64,000 nucleotides of DNA from Cohnella faecalis (GTDB taxonomy: Bacteria; Bacillota; Bacilli; Paenibacillales; Paenibacillaceae), in NCBI RefSeq assembly GCF_003570905.1, contig NZ_QXJM01000039.1, positions 1,426,001 to 1,490,000 on the forward strand. The letters run 5' to 3'. A program made the position numbers and the translations under genes. The notes beneath the pieces are model-generated. The model had not been told where the DNA came from and made no database searches. It saw nothing but the letters and a program-made list of their open reading frames with translations. Positions 42,291 to 51,944 of the stretch are shown here, in pieces. Positions within the stretch are counted from its first letter, which is position 1. Each line of letters opens with the position of its first letter.

Positions 42291-44099
42291 ATGCAGACCG
42301 CCGCACAATCGGCAACGGAGCAACCGATACCTTCCTATGGAATGGAGCATTTGTTCGAGAATGAGGCGTTGACCGACCGGCGCCCTTCCCGATTTTTGCT
42401 CTTGCTCTATCGCAAGCACTGGAGCAAGCTGCTGCTTTCGATTGTATTTTTTCTGCTTAAGCATTCTCCGGTCTATGTTATTCCGATTATTACCGCGAAT
42501 TTGATTAACTTGGCGATGCATCCGGAAAAGAACAGCACTTCGACGCTGTGGCTCAATATTATCGTGCTGGCTTTCGTGATCGTGCAAAACATACCGACGC
42601 AGGTGCTGCATATCAGCTATTTGAGCAAAGCCGTCCGGTACATGGAGGCGGAGCTGAGGAGCACGCTTGTCCGCAAGCTACAACGTCTGTCGATGTCGGC
42701 GCATGGGGAGCTGATGTCCGGCAAGCTGCAGGCGAAAGTGCTGCGGGACGTCGAAGCGATCGAATTTTTGTCCCGCCAGATGATGCTTTCGGTAGTGCCC
42801 GCCATTATCAACGTCATTGTAGCTGTCGCGATTACGTCGTCCAGAAGCTTGCTCGTAACCGGATTTTTCGTTCTTACGATTCCGGCGGCGCTCGCCATCG
42901 TTTCCTTTTTCCGTAATAAAATCAAAGCTTCCAACAGCGAGTTCCGCAAGCAGATCGAGTCGATGTCCGGACAAGTGTCCGAGATGGTCGGCATGATTCC
43001 GATTACGAGGGCGCACGGTCTCGAGCAGACGGAAATTAACAAAATCGACAAAACGTTAACGAAGCTGCGTCACAAGGGCTATAAGCTGGACATCGTCGAA
43101 GCGTATTTCGGCTCTTATGCATGGGTTACTTTTCAGCTGTTTCAGGTGCTCTGCCTCGCGTTCACGATTATGCTGGCGTACAAAGGGACGATTCCGATCG
43201 GAGACGTCGTGCTGTACCAGTCTTTTTTCACGATGATTCTGGGCTCCATTACGCAGCTGCTGAACGTGTACCCTAATATCGCCAAAGGATTCGAATCGAT
43301 CTACTCGGTTACGGAAATTTTGCTCTCGAAGGATACGGAGGCGTATCAGGGAAAAAAGAAGCCGGAAGCGTTGAAGGGACAGTTCACGTTCGAGAACGTG
43401 AGCTTCGGCTACCCGAATTCCGAGCGGCACGTGCTTCAGCAATTCAATATCAACGTGAAGGCGGGCGAGTCGATCGCACTCGTCGGCGCATCGGGAGCCG
43501 GGAAGTCGACGGTTCTTAATCTCGTCATCGGCTTCAGCAAGCCTGGCGAAGGCAGAGTGCTCCTGGACGGAGTGCCGATGGACGAGCTTGATATGGGCGC
43601 CTATCGGTCTTCTCTCGCGGTCGTCCCGCAGACGACGCTGCTGTTCTCGGGCTCGATACGGGAAAACATTACATACGGCCTTCCATCCGTCAGCGACGAG
43701 AAGCTCGCGGAAATTATCCGGATGACCCATCTGGAGGACGTCATCGCCCAATTGCCGGACGGCTTGGATACGATGATCGGAGAGCACGGCGGACGGCTGT
43801 CCGGCGGTCAAAGGCAGCGGATCGCCATCGCGAGAGCGCTCATCCGCGATCCGAAAATCATTCTGCTCGACGAAGCGACCTCCGCGTTGGACAACGAATC
43901 CGAGTACCGCGTGCAGCAAGCGATGCGGAAGCTTACGCAAGGGCGGACGACGTTCATCGTCGCACATCGGCTGTCGACGATCCGCGATGCCGATCGGATC
44001 GTCGTCATGAAGCAAGGACGTTGCGTAGAGATGGGGACGTTCGAGGAGCTGATGGAATTGCGCGGAGAGTTTTACCAATTGAAGCAGCTGCAAAGCTGA
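42291..44099 (+). CDS. ABC exporter (half-transporter: membrane domain fused to ATPase)
   Basis: The 602-residue protein has six membrane helices over ~35-325 (HWSKLLLSIVFFLLKHSPVYVIP to GDVVLYQSFFTMILGSI). A nucleotide-binding domain follows with Walker A GASGAGKSTVLN, Q-loop VVPQTTLLFSGSIRENI, signature GGRLSGGQRQRIAIARAL, Walker B IILLDEATSALD and switch VAHRLSTI. It is a homodimeric type IV exporter of the MsbA/BmrA kind, so its substrate (lipid, drug or peptide) is open. GAAGGAGAC precedes the ATG. A terminator follows at 44106. Confidence 0.92.
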   Translation: MQTAAQSATEQPIPSYGMEHLFENEALTDRRPSRFLLLLYRKHWSKLLLSIVFFLLKHSPVYVIPIITANLINLAMHPEKNSTSTLWLNIIVLAFVIVQNIPTQVLHISYLSKAVRYMEAELRSTLVRKLQRLSMSAHGELMSGKLQAKVLRDVEAIEFLSRQMMLSVVPAIINVIVAVAITSSRSLLVTGFFVLTIPAALAIVSFFRNKIKASNSEFRKQIESMSGQVSEMVGMIPITRAHGLEQTEINKIDKTLTKLRHKGYKLDIVEAYFGSYAWVTFQLFQVLCLAFTIMLAYKGTIPIGDVVLYQSFFTMILGSITQLLNVYPNIAKGFESIYSVTEILLSKDTEAYQGKKKPEALKGQFTFENVSFGYPNSERHVLQQFNINVKAGESIALVGASGAGKSTVLNLVIGFSKPGEGRVLLDGVPMDELDMGAYRSSLAVVPQTTLLFSGSIRENITYGLPSVSDEKLAEIIRMTHLEDVIAQLPDGLDTMIGEHGGRLSGGQRQRIAIARALIRDPKIILLDEATSALDNESEYRVQQAMRKLTQGRTTFIVAHRLSTIRDADRIVVMKQGRCVEMGTFEELMELRGEFYQLKQLQS

Positions 44100-44105
44100 T
44101 GGCGC

Positions 44106-44132
44106 GAGATCCCCATACCGGGGGTCTCTTTC
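44106..44132 (+). terminator. Terminator of the ABC exporter gene
   Basis: GAGATCCCC at 44106-44114 pairs with GGGGGTCTC at 44120-44128, followed by TTTC. Confidence 0.65.
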
Positions 44133-44238
44133 ATTTTCCGAGGACGGACGAGCCCAAGCGCGAACGATTCAAAATGATTTTCCATTTTCCCGGGCTCCAA
44201 GTATGATAGAGGTAACGGAATATTCGGAGGGATGCGGG

Positions 44239-45582
44239 ATGTCAGGGAACGGCGGCGCTTCTGGCGAGCTCACAAAGCACGAACGGCTGATGGGCTATAT
44301 CCGGGAGCTGCGGATCGGCACGAAGATTTCGGTCCGGCAAATGGCCAAGGAGCAGGGGGTGTCCGAAGGAACGGCTTACCGGGCGCTCAAGGAAGCCGAG
44401 GATCTCGGTCTCGTCAGCACGAAGGAAAGAATAGGCACTGTCCGGGTGGACAAAAAGCGGCGGGGCAATCCCGAGCAGCTGACGTTTGCCGAAGTGCTCG
44501 AAATCGTTCAAGGGAATCTTCTCGGCGGGGAAGAAGGATTGGACAAGACGCTGCACAAGCTTGTCATCGGAGCTATGGAATTGGACGAAATGATGGGCTA
44601 CATCGACGCGGGAAGCCTGCTTATCGTCGGCAACCGGGAGAGCGCGCATCGTCTGGCGCTGGAGCACGGAGCGGGCGTGCTCATTACGGGCGGCTTCGAC
44701 GCGAGCGAAGACGTGAAGACGCTGGCCGACGAGCGGCAGCTTCCGATCTTGACGTGCCGTCACGATACGTTCACCGTCGCCTCGATGATCAACCGGGCGA
44801 TGTACGACCGGATCATCAAGCGCAAAATTATGATGATTGCGGATTTGATCGAGCCTTCCGCGCGTATCGGATCGCTCAAGCCTTCCGCGTCCGTGACGGA
44901 TTTCCTGAAGCTGAGCGCGGAGACGGGGGCGAGCCGGTTCCCGGTAACGGACGAATGGAACCGCGTCGTCGGCATGGTCACGACTAAGGACGTCATGGGC
45001 TCGACGCCCGATCAGACGCTGGACAAGCTCATGACGCGGAGGCCGATGACGGTTACGTTGAGCACGCCCGTTGCATCGGCGGCTCATCGAATCGTGTCCG
45101 AAGGAATCGAGCTGCTGCCCGTCGTCGACCGGCAGCGCAAGCTGATCGGCGTAATCGGGCGCGGAGAGCTGCTGCGGGCGATGCAGTTCGCGAACCGCCC
45201 CGCCCAGCTCGGGGAGACGTTCGACGCGCTTATGTGGAGCGGATTCGCCGAGCGAAGGGACGGAGAAGGCCGACTGCTGTTTACGGGGGCGGCGACGCCG
45301 CAAATGTCGGGGCCGCTGGGCACGATTTCCGAAGGCGTGCTGACGGCGTTGATGCAGCAAGCAGCCGCACGAGCGGTCGCCGATTTGCGGAAGAGAGAGC
45401 ACGTCGTGGAAAATATGACGACTTATTTTCTGAGGACGGTTCCGATCGATGCCTCGATTACGATTCAGCCGACGATTATCGAATCGAACCGCTTTTATGT
45501 GAAAATGGAAGTCCAGGTTATGCAGGACGGGGATGTCATGGCGAAGGCGATGCTGACAGCCCAGATGATCGATCCGTCCTAA
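44239..45582 (+). CDS. ytoI: YtoI-like regulator: HTH, DRTGG, tandem CBS, hotdog domain
   Basis: The ~447-residue protein has a GntR-like winged helix (TKISVRQMAKEQGVSEGTAYRALKEAE), a DRTGG domain (~110-190, GSLLIVGNRESAHRLALEHGAGVLITGGF) and two CBS modules (SRFPVTDEWNRVVGMVTTKDV; GIELLPVVDRQRKLIGVI). A C-terminal hotdog/thioesterase-like fold completes it. This four-part layout is that of Bacillus YtoI. CBS and DRTGG domains usually sense adenine nucleotides. ATG 44239 is preceded by GGAGGG. It sits at the head of the ytoI-ytpI-ytrI-ytrH-dnaE neighbourhood, as in Bacillus. Its role is undetermined. Confidence 0.85.
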   Translation: MSGNGGASGELTKHERLMGYIRELRIGTKISVRQMAKEQGVSEGTAYRALKEAEDLGLVSTKERIGTVRVDKKRRGNPEQLTFAEVLEIVQGNLLGGEEGLDKTLHKLVIGAMELDEMMGYIDAGSLLIVGNRESAHRLALEHGAGVLITGGFDASEDVKTLADERQLPILTCRHDTFTVASMINRAMYDRIIKRKIMMIADLIEPSARIGSLKPSASVTDFLKLSAETGASRFPVTDEWNRVVGMVTTKDVMGSTPDQTLDKLMTRRPMTVTLSTPVASAAHRIVSEGIELLPVVDRQRKLIGVIGRGELLRAMQFANRPAQLGETFDALMWSGFAERRDGEGRLLFTGAATPQMSGPLGTISEGVLTALMQQAAARAVADLRKREHVVENMTTYFLRTVPIDASITIQPTIIESNRFYVKMEVQVMQDGDVMAKAMLTAQMIDPS

Positions 45583-45593
45583 CGTTAGGACGG
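45574..45593. other. 20-bp perfect palindrome holding both convergent stop codons
   Basis: CCGTCCTAAC is followed directly by its reverse complement. The two TAA stops of ytoI (plus strand) and ytpI (minus strand) lie inside it, three bases apart, and both proteins end in Pro-Ser or Leu-Pro-Ser. It could act as a short bidirectional terminator stem, but there is no T-run. Confidence 0.5.
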
Positions 45594-45881
45594 CAATTTC
45601 TTGAAATGAGAGTGGTTGCGGATTCCCGCGAACAGGTTGAACATTCCGAGCAGGAAAAAGACGGAGCCGACGACGACGCGGATCGATGAGCCTTCGAACA
45701 AAAGCATCTGAATAAGCGCGATCAAGATGAGCATGAGCCCCATGCTCATGTTCATGCGGGATGCGTACAAGCCGCGAAGGCGGGCGTCGACGGATCGGCG
45801 GGAGCGGAAGCTGTTATAGACGGAAAGCAGCGAAGCGACGAGGATGAGCGCCCCTAGAATCCACTGAAGGATGTTGATCAT
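45585..45881 (-). CDS. ytpI: YtpI-like small membrane protein
   Basis: The 98-residue protein has three predicted membrane helices: MINILQWILGALILVASLLS, MGLMLILIALIQMLLF and RVVVGSVFFLLGMFNLFAGI. This is the size and topology of Bacillus YtpI, found beside ytoI. AAGGAGC lies upstream of the ATG at 45881. The frame is open further upstream, but without a site. The function is unknown. Confidence 0.8.
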   Translation of the reverse strand: MINILQWILGALILVASLLSVYNSFRSRRSVDARLRGLYASRMNMSMGLMLILIALIQMLLFEGSSIRVVVGSVFFLLGMFNLFAGIRNHSHFKKLPS

Positions 45882-45982
45882 GCGAAAGTGCAGCTCCTTT
45901 TTGATAGTGGTCGTTCGAATGATCCCCATTGTACCATAAAAAGTCATCGCAACGAACGGCAAAGCCCGTCCCAATAAGCCGT

Positions 45983-46480
45983 TCAGGTGCGCAAATGAAC
46001 TTCCGCCTCGGCCCACACCTGCAATTCCTGTTCGACGACGAGAATCGTCTTCACGGAAACGGCGTAATCTTTGCCTCCGATGTCGACGTAAATTTTTCGG
46101 GCCAATAGCTTGCGTGCCAGCAAGGCGTCGGAGTCGATCGTATAGATGCTGCGTCCTAGAAAAATCGAGAGGTCGTTCTTGAGCCGGTTTTTCAGCTCGG
46201 TTTCCGTCACGATGTCGAGGTCCGTTTTTCCTTGTGGCGATTCGATGAACGGACGGATCGTCTTGATGACCGTCTGTTTGCTCTTGAACTGATTCGCTTG
46301 CCGCAGCTTCGAATCGAGGTCGTTGAGCTGGTCTCTCAGCTCATAGTTGCGCTGGATCGCCTTGTCGAGCTGACCGTTCGCAAGGCCGTTGAAGGCGGCG
46401 GCCCCGACGATGCAGCCGCAGACGAAGATGGCCGCGGCTCCCGTGAACCGCTGAAATTTTTCGAAAGAAGGTACGCGCAT
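45983..46480 (-). CDS. ytrI: Sporulation membrane protein YtrI
   Basis: The 165-residue protein has an N-terminal membrane helix (FTGAAAIFVCGCIVGAAAFNGL). A coiled-coil stretch (AIQRNYELRDQLNDLDSKLRQANQFKSK) and a small mixed domain follow. In Bacillus, YtrH and YtrI are sigma-E membrane proteins needed for efficient sporulation. The gene follows ytrH by 9 bases and shares its promoter. The start at 46480 has GGGGGGTGAAGG upstream. Confidence 0.85.
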   Translation of the reverse strand: MRVPSFEKFQRFTGAAAIFVCGCIVGAAAFNGLANGQLDKAIQRNYELRDQLNDLDSKLRQANQFKSKQTVIKTIRPFIESPQGKTDLDIVTETELKNRLKNDLSIFLGRSIYTIDSDALLARKLLARKIYVDIGGKDYAVSVKTILVVEQELQVWAEAEVHLRT

Positions 46481-46489
46481 CGAACGCCT

Positions 46490-46816
46490 TCACCCCCCGC
46501 TTTTGCACATCCACTGAATGAGCTCTGTCCCCATATGCGCTCCGAGAAAAGCGAATAGAATAAATATTATTTGCTGCGCGGCAAGCGAGAGGTGTCCTTG
46601 CAGGACGTTGGACTCGATGACGCGCATCGGATCGATCGTTCCTCCGACGGCCGCGACAAGCGCCCATATTTTCAAGTTTCCGGCTACCTTCAGCATTTCG
46701 ATCTTGGGCGGCGTCCACAGGAATACCGCACCGGCGCCCGCGAGCAATGCCCCTCCCATGACAACGCCGAACGCGATGAAGAAGCTGAACGCCATTTTCG
46801 TATACACGAGCTCCAT
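46490..46816 (-). CDS. ytrH: Sporulation membrane protein YtrH
   Basis: The 108-residue protein has three hydrophobic helices (FSFFIAFGVVMGGALLAGAGAVFLW; IWALVAAVGGTIDPMRVI; AAQQIIFILFAFLGAHMGTELIQWM). The IDPMRVIESN block is characteristic of YtrH. It works with YtrI in the mother-cell or outer forespore membrane. It is preceded by a sigma-E-type promoter and is divergent from dnaE, as in Bacillus. Confidence 0.9.
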   Translation of the reverse strand: MELVYTKMAFSFFIAFGVVMGGALLAGAGAVFLWTPPKIEMLKVAGNLKIWALVAAVGGTIDPMRVIESNVLQGHLSLAAQQIIFILFAFLGAHMGTELIQWMCKSGG

Positions 46817-46838
46817 CCCGATCCCTCCTCTATATTCT

Positions 46839-46870
46839 AATGTATGGGACAGGTCCGCTCCGTTATGTCA
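46839..46870 (-). promoter_or_regulatory. Sigma-E-type promoter of ytrHI
   Basis: On the minus strand CATACATT (46846-46839) matches the sigma-E -10 box. About 15 bases upstream of it, GACATAAC (within 46870-46861) fits the loose -35. ytrHI is sigma-E-dependent in Bacillus. Confidence 0.55.
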
Positions 46871-46896
46871 GCCATTCCTTAACCGAACATATGTGC

Positions 46897-46902
46897 TATA
46901 AT
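46897..46902 (+). promoter_or_regulatory. Putative -10 box of dnaE
   Basis: A perfect TATAAT 44 bases before the dnaE start. No clear -35 is visible at the right distance (a CC-TTAACC stretch is the only candidate). Confidence 0.4.
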
Positions 46903-46945
46903 AGATGAAGACGGAATTAATCGGGGAAAAAGAAGGGAAAAGCGC

Positions 46946-49900
46946 ATGTGCGGATTCGTTCATCTACACGTTCATAGCGAATATAGCCTGCTGGACGGCG
47001 CGGCGCGCATCAAGGAGATGACCGCCCGCGCGGCAGAGCTCGGCATGACGTCTCTGGCTCTGACCGACCATGGGGTCATGTATGGGGCCATTCCTTTTTA
47101 CAAAGCGTGCAAGGAGCGCGGCATCAAGCCGATTATCGGCATGGAAGCTTATATATCCGCAGGGTCGAGGCACGAGAAGGTGTCCCGCAAGGAGCAGCCG
47201 ATCTATCATCTCACGCTGCTCGCGAAGAACGAAGCCGGGTACCGGAACTTGATGAAGCTGAGCTCGATCGGGCATTTGGAAGGCTTCTACTACAAGCCGA
47301 GGATCGATTTCGACGCTTTGAAGGAGCATGCGGAAGGGCTGATCGTCCTTAGCGGGTGTCTGGCGAGCGAGCTGTCCCAGCTTCTTCTTGCGGGCCGCTA
47401 CGAGGATGCGAAGTCGACAGCGCTCCGGTATAGGCAGCTGTTCGGCGACGATTATTACCTGGAAATTCAGGATCACGGCATTCTCGACCAGAAAAAAGTG
47501 ACGGCGGACGTGCTTAGGCTGGCGGAAGAGACGGGGATTCCTCTCGTCGCGACGAACGATTCGCATTATTTGTGCGAAGAGGACAGCGCTCTGCAGGACG
47601 TGCTTATTTGCATTGGCACGGGCAAGACGCTGGAAGATACGGATCGGCTGAAAATGACGACCACGCAGTTGTATATGAAGAGCGGCGAAGAGATGGCCGC
47701 GCTGTTCCGCCATGTGCCTGAAGCGGTGGCCAATACGGCTGCGATTGCGGACAAATGCTCGCTGGACATCGATTTCGGGCGGCACATTTTGCCCTCGTTT
47801 TCGCCTTTGCCCGAAGGGAAAACGGCGGCGGCTTATTTGGCGGCGCTGTGCGAGGAAGGACTTGCCGCGCGTTATGAAGGAACGGAGGAATGGCGGGACG
47901 GGAAGTTCCGGGATACCGCCGTTAACCGTCTTAGATACGAGTTGGACGTTATCGGACGAATGGGCTTCGACGATTATTTTCTGATCGTCTGGGATTTTAT
48001 CCGGTTTGCGCGGGAGAGCGACATTGCTACCGGGCCTGGACGCGGATCGGCGGCGGGCAGCCTCGTTGCGTATTCCCTCCGAATTACGGACGTCGATCCG
48101 CTTAAATACAAGCTTCTATTCGAACGGTTTTTGAACCCGGAGCGGGTGACGATGCCCGATATCGACATCGACTTCAGCGACGAGCGGCGGGACGAGGTCA
48201 TTCGGTATGTGAAGACGAAGTACGGCTCCGATCACGTGGCGCAAATCATTTCATTCGGTACGCTGGCCGCCCGGGCTGCGGTGCGCGATGTGGGCCGCGT
48301 TCTGAACGTCCCCTACGGGGATGTGGACAAGGCGGCCAAGCTCATTCCGGGAATGCCCGGCATGTCGATCGAACGCGCCGCGAAGGAAAGCACGGAGTTT
48401 CGGGCTCTCTCCGAGGGGGGAGGCCCGACCGGGGAGCTTGTCGCGATGGCGCGGCGCGTGGAAGGGATGCCCCGGCACGCTTCGACGCATGCGGCCGGCA
48501 TCGTCATGTCTCCTACGCCGCTCACCGATTACGTTCCGCTTCAGGAAGGGACGGACGGGGTTCCGCTGACGCAATATTCGATGGAGCATCTCGAAGCGGT
48601 CGGACTGCTGAAGATGGACTTTCTCGGCCTTCGGACGCTGTCGATCATCGAACGAGCCATGCGCTGGATTCGCGAGGAGACCGGGCGGGAGCTGCGCTGG
48701 GAAGATGTCCCTTACGATGATCCGGCGACGTACGCGCTTCTTGGACGGGGAGATACGACGGGCATATTCCAGATGGAGTCAGCGGGCGTACGGAAGGTAT
48801 TGAAGGACATGAAGCCTTCGACGTTCGAGGATATCGTATCCGTTCTGGCCTTGTATCGACCGGGTCCGATGGAATTCATACCGCAGTTCATCCGGGCGAA
48901 GCACGGACAGGCGGAAGTCGTCTTCCCGCATCCTTCGCTGGAGCCGATATTGGCGGATACGTACGGCATCATCGTCTATCAAGAGCAGATTATGCAGATC
49001 GCTTCCGGCATGGCTGGCTTTTCGCTCGGAGAAGCCGATCTATTGCGCCGAGCCGTCGGCAAGAAGAAGAGAGAGGTTCTCGACGAGCAGCGCGAGCACT
49101 TTGTACGCGGAAGTCTGGAGCAAGGACATGGAGAAGAGGCGGCGAACCGGGTATACGACTTGATCGTCCGATTCGCCGACTACGGCTTTTGCCGGGCGCA
49201 TGCGGCCGCTTATGCGGTATTGGCCTTCCAGACGGCGTATTTGCGGGCGCATTATCCGGTGCCGTTCATGGCATCCATGCTGACCGCAGTTATCGGCAAC
49301 CAGCGCAAAACGGCCGAATACGTGGACGACTGCCGCAAAATGGGCATTCCCGTATTGCCGCCGGACGTGAACGAGAGCGGCGTGTTGTTTACTCCGGTCA
49401 GGGGCGAGGCGATTCGTTTCGGCTTGGCTGCGGTCAAGAACGTCGGAACGCAGGCGATCGACAGCTTGCTTCGGGAACGGAGCGAGCAGCCATACGACAG
49501 CTTGACGGATTTGTGCAGAAGGGTCGACCCTCGGGCGTGCAACAAAAGGGTCGTGGAGTCGCTGCTGCTGGCGGGAGCGCTGGATACGCTGCCCGGTCAC
49601 CGGGCGCAGCTGCTAGCCGCTCTCGACGAGACCGTCGAAGCCGCCGCCGCTTGGCGCAAGGAGAAAGAGGAGCTGCAAATCGAGCTGTTCGATTTCGGCG
49701 ATTCGCCGAACTGGATCGTCGATTTGCCGGAGGTCGCTCCGTTTACCGCACAGCAGACGCTGGAGCTGGAGCGGGAGCTGATGGGGCTATATTTGTCGGG
49801 ACACCCTTTGGACGCATTCGATGGCTTGATGGACGAGTTGAAATTGGACCGATTGATGGATATGACGGATGCCCAGGATGGGGCAACCGTATTGACGGCC

Positions 49901-50524
49901 GGCATGATCGTGTCGTTGAAGCCGTTCGTCACCCGCAAAGGGCAGCAAATGGCGTTTTTGGAGATGGAAGACCGGATCATGGGGACGGAGCTTGTCGCTT
50001 TTCCGACCGTCTGGAAGAATGCCTCCTCGTTCGTGAAGAAAGGCTCGCTCGTTCTCGTTCGAGCAAAGGTGCAGCAAGGCGACGACGACTTCAAGCTGCT
50101 CGCCGACGACATTCTTCCTCTGGAAGCGCCCGACCTGACGCGTCAGGTCGAGCGTTTGCGGCAGTTGAGAGGCCGGATTTCCGGCGTGGACGCGGGCGCC
50201 AGACCGTCACGAGAAGGAGCAGGCGCGAAACCGTCTCAAGACGGAGGCTTGGAATCCGCTGCGACAAGTATGGAGGCCGACGCGCTGGAAGGGGGCATGC
50301 AGCGCGTCTACATTCGCATCGATTCTACACGTGAGCAAACCGCATTGCTCACCCGGTTGAAGGCGCTGTTGTCTTCTCATTCCGGTCCGTTGCAGGCCGT
50401 GCTGATCTACGAGCGAGGCCGAAGAACGGTTGCCTTGAGCGACGATTTGCGCGTTCGTCCGTCGCCCGAGCTTTTCGGCGCAATCGAAGCCTTGATGGGC
50501 GAGGGCAGCGTACGGGTAAAATGA
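46946..50524 (+). CDS. dnaE: DNA polymerase III alpha subunit DnaE
   Basis: The 1,192-residue enzyme begins with a PHP domain ([22 protein letters not shown]), then polymerase motifs with the acidic residues in [17 protein letters not shown]. It also has [16 protein letters not shown], the fingers and tandem HhH ([23 protein letters not shown]) and a C-terminal OB fold ([17 protein letters not shown]). There is no proofreading exonuclease insertion, so it is not PolC. In Firmicutes, DnaE extends RNA primers before PolC takes over. The gene is intact. A 25-residue Gly/Ala/Ser-rich loop (~1,080-1,110) near the end lengthens it slightly. A strong terminator follows. Confidence 0.97.
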   Translation: MCGFVHLHVHSEYSLLDGAARIKEMTARAAELGMTSLALTDHGVMYGAIPFYKACKERGIKPIIGMEAYISAGSRHEKVSRKEQPIYHLTLLAKNEAGYRNLMKLSSIGHLEGFYYKPRIDFDALKEHAEGLIVLSGCLASELSQLLLAGRYEDAKSTALRYRQLFGDDYYLEIQDHGILDQKKVTADVLRLAEETGIPLVATNDSHYLCEEDSALQDVLICIGTGKTLEDTDRLKMTTTQLYMKSGEEMAALFRHVPEAVANTAAIADKCSLDIDFGRHILPSFSPLPEGKTAAAYLAALCEEGLAARYEGTEEWRDGKFRDTAVNRLRYELDVIGRMGFDDYFLIVWDFIRFARESDIATGPGRGSAAGSLVAYSLRITDVDPLKYKLLFERFLNPERVTMPDIDIDFSDERRDEVIRYVKTKYGSDHVAQIISFGTLAARAAVRDVGRVLNVPYGDVDKAAKLIPGMPGMSIERAAKESTEFRALSEGGGPTGELVAMARRVEGMPRHASTHAAGIVMSPTPLTDYVPLQEGTDGVPLTQYSMEHLEAVGLLKMDFLGLRTLSIIERAMRWIREETGRELRWEDVPYDDPATYALLGRGDTTGIFQMESAGVRKVLKDMKPSTFEDIVSVLALYRPGPMEFIPQFIRAKHGQAEVVFPHPSLEPILADTYGIIVYQEQIMQIASGMAGFSLGEADLLRRAVGKKKREVLDEQREHFVRGSLEQGHGEEAANRVYDLIVRFADYGFCRAHAAAYAVLAFQTAYLRAHYPVPFMASMLTAVIGNQRKTAEYVDDCRKMGIPVLPPDVNESGVLFTPVRGEAIRFGLAAVKNVGTQAIDSLLRERSEQPYDSLTDLCRRVDPRACNKRVVESLLLAGALDTLPGHRAQLLAALDETVEAAAAWRKEKEELQIELFDFGDSPNWIVDLPEVAPFTAQQTLELERELMGLYLSGHPLDAFDGLMDELKLDRLMDMTDAQDGATVLTAGMIVSLKPFVTRKGQQMAFLEMEDRIMGTELVAFPTVWKNASSFVKKGSLVLVRAKVQQGDDDFKLLADDILPLEAPDLTRQVERLRQLRGRISGVDAGARPSREGAGAKPSQDGGLESAATSMEADALEGGMQRVYIRIDSTREQTALLTRLKALLSSHSGPLQAVLIYERGRRTVALSDDLRVRPSPELFGAIEALMGEGSVRVK

Positions 50525-50558
50525 CGCGCAAGATTTCCCTAATTATATGTTCACGCTG

Positions 50559-50586
50559 AAAAGCCGCCCGCTGCCGGGCGGCTTTT
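50559..50586 (+). terminator. dnaE terminator
   Basis: AAAAGCCGCCCG pairs perfectly with CGGGCGGCTTTT across a 4-base loop. The rest of the gap to 50804 shows no gene and no clear regulatory element. Confidence 0.9.
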
Positions 50587-50803
50587 CGATGTGCGGAAAA
50601 ATATAAAAACGAACCCGCGCGGGCCGTAGTAACCAGCCGGAATGAGCGGGTTATAGGACATAGAAGCAATGGCTTCCACTAGGCAAGGCACTTTTTGGTA
50701 TCTAGGGCACAAAAATGTACGTACTTCAATACATCCATTATATGAGACATAATTTCTTTAAGACAAGCATTCAAACCGGGCATACAGAGGGAAGGAAGTC
50801 ATT

Positions 50804-51406
50804 ATGAACGTATTAACCGTTGTAAGCCATCCAAGAACAAATTCCTTTACTTTTGCGGTTGCAAATCGTTTCGTTCAAGGGCTTAAAAATGCCGGACACG
50901 AGACGGAAGTGCTGGATTTGCACCGCAGCGGATTTGACCCTGTATTATGGGAAGCCGATGAGCCCGATTGGTCGGCTGATCATAAAACCTATTCGCCTGA
51001 AGTGGAGACGGAAATCGAGCGAATGAAAAAACACGACGCGCTGGCCTTTATTTTCCCGATTTGGTGGTACAGCATGCCAGCCATGCTGAAGGGGTATGTC
51101 GACCGTGTTTGGAACCACGGTTTTGCATACGGCTCCAGCAAGCTTCATCATCAACGGGTATTGTGGCTGGGGCTCGCAGGCGATTCGCTAGAACATTTTG
51201 AAAAAAGGCAATACGACAAAATGATCGCTCATCACCTCAATGTCGGCATAGCTAGTTACGTTGGAATCCCAAATTCCAAAGCTGAGATCTTATACAACAC
51301 CTTGGGTTCGAAGGAGGGACATTCGGAGAGGCTGCTGACGCAAGCTTATGACCTCGGACTGCATTATGCCGAGTTCAAAGGGGATGCTTCAAGCGAAGAG
51401 AAATGA
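50804..51406 (+). CDS. NAD(P)H oxidoreductase, flavodoxin-like fold (MdaB/KefF group)
   Basis: The 200-residue protein has MNVLTVVSHPRTNSFTFAVANRFVQGL, the FMN/FAD phosphate-binding entry of the quinone reductase family. It also has FIFPIWWYSMPAMLKGYVDRVWNHGFAYG, the flavin-contacting loop typical of it, and AEILYNTLG near the end. It reduces quinones or nitro compounds by two-electron transfer using NAD(P)H. It is a single gene with its own terminator (51436) and slightly lower GC than its neighbours, which may indicate later acquisition (weak). Confidence 0.88.
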   Translation: MNVLTVVSHPRTNSFTFAVANRFVQGLKNAGHETEVLDLHRSGFDPVLWEADEPDWSADHKTYSPEVETEIERMKKHDALAFIFPIWWYSMPAMLKGYVDRVWNHGFAYGSSKLHHQRVLWLGLAGDSLEHFEKRQYDKMIAHHLNVGIASYVGIPNSKAEILYNTLGSKEGHSERLLTQAYDLGLHYAEFKGDASSEEK

Positions 51407-51435
51407 TTCCCGAACATAACCCGGAACTCTTTCGC

Positions 51436-51468
51436 AAAAGAGCCGCCTTCTCCTCGGGCGGCTCTTTT
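51436..51468 (+). terminator. Terminator of the oxidoreductase gene
   Basis: AAAAGAGCCGCC pairs with GGCGGCTCTTTT. Confidence 0.9.
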
Positions 51469-51550
51469 CATTGTCAGTTGGTTCTATTCGAATGATTCAG
51501 CGGGTTCGCGCCACCGAAGGGCATGCAATAGATAAGCCCGCCCCTATCGG

Positions 51551-51580
51551 TTGCTAGTCTTGCGACTTGTGTGCTATGAT
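51551..51580 (+). promoter_or_regulatory. Putative promoter of the accDA-pyk group
   Basis: TTGCTA at 51551-51556, 18 bases, then TATGAT at 51575-51580, 63 bases before the small gene at 51643. Confidence 0.45.
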
Positions 51581-51642
51581 TTCGTTATTGCATTATCCAG
51601 TCCGTTTCATTCAGGAATGATGGAGAAATTGGGGGAACGCTC

Positions 51643-51831
51643 ATGTGGACGGTCATCTACATTGCGCCGACCGCGAAGATCGCCGAGCGGATTCAGAAGC
51701 GATTGACCGAAGAAGGGTTTCTTGTTCGGGTACGCCCCATTAATTTAACGAAACCGCAATACGAAATATTGGTTCCTTCCGGCGAAGTGCAGGAAGTGCA
51801 GGAAGTGCTCGGATCGATTCTGCACCTGTAA
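51643..51831 (+). CDS. Small conserved-looking protein before accD
   Basis: The 62-residue protein reads MWTVIYIAPTAKIAERIQKRLTEEGFLVRVRPI and ends VPSGEVQEVQEVLGSILHL, a compact beta-alpha-beta shape like DUF2007-type small proteins. GGGG sits upstream and the gene is followed by accD after 113 bases. Its position at the head of accDA suggests co-transcription. Its function is unknown. Confidence 0.7.
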   Translation: MWTVIYIAPTAKIAERIQKRLTEEGFLVRVRPINLTKPQYEILVPSGEVQEVQEVLGSILHL

Positions 51832-51944
51832 TTCGTTCTGCCAGACAACGAGCAGTACGAACGAAGAGGCCTGGCTGCGCCCGAACACCGCGGACCGCTT
51901 CCGGATGGACGGACCGCCATTTTTGCGTCTTGTGAGGTGTCGCT

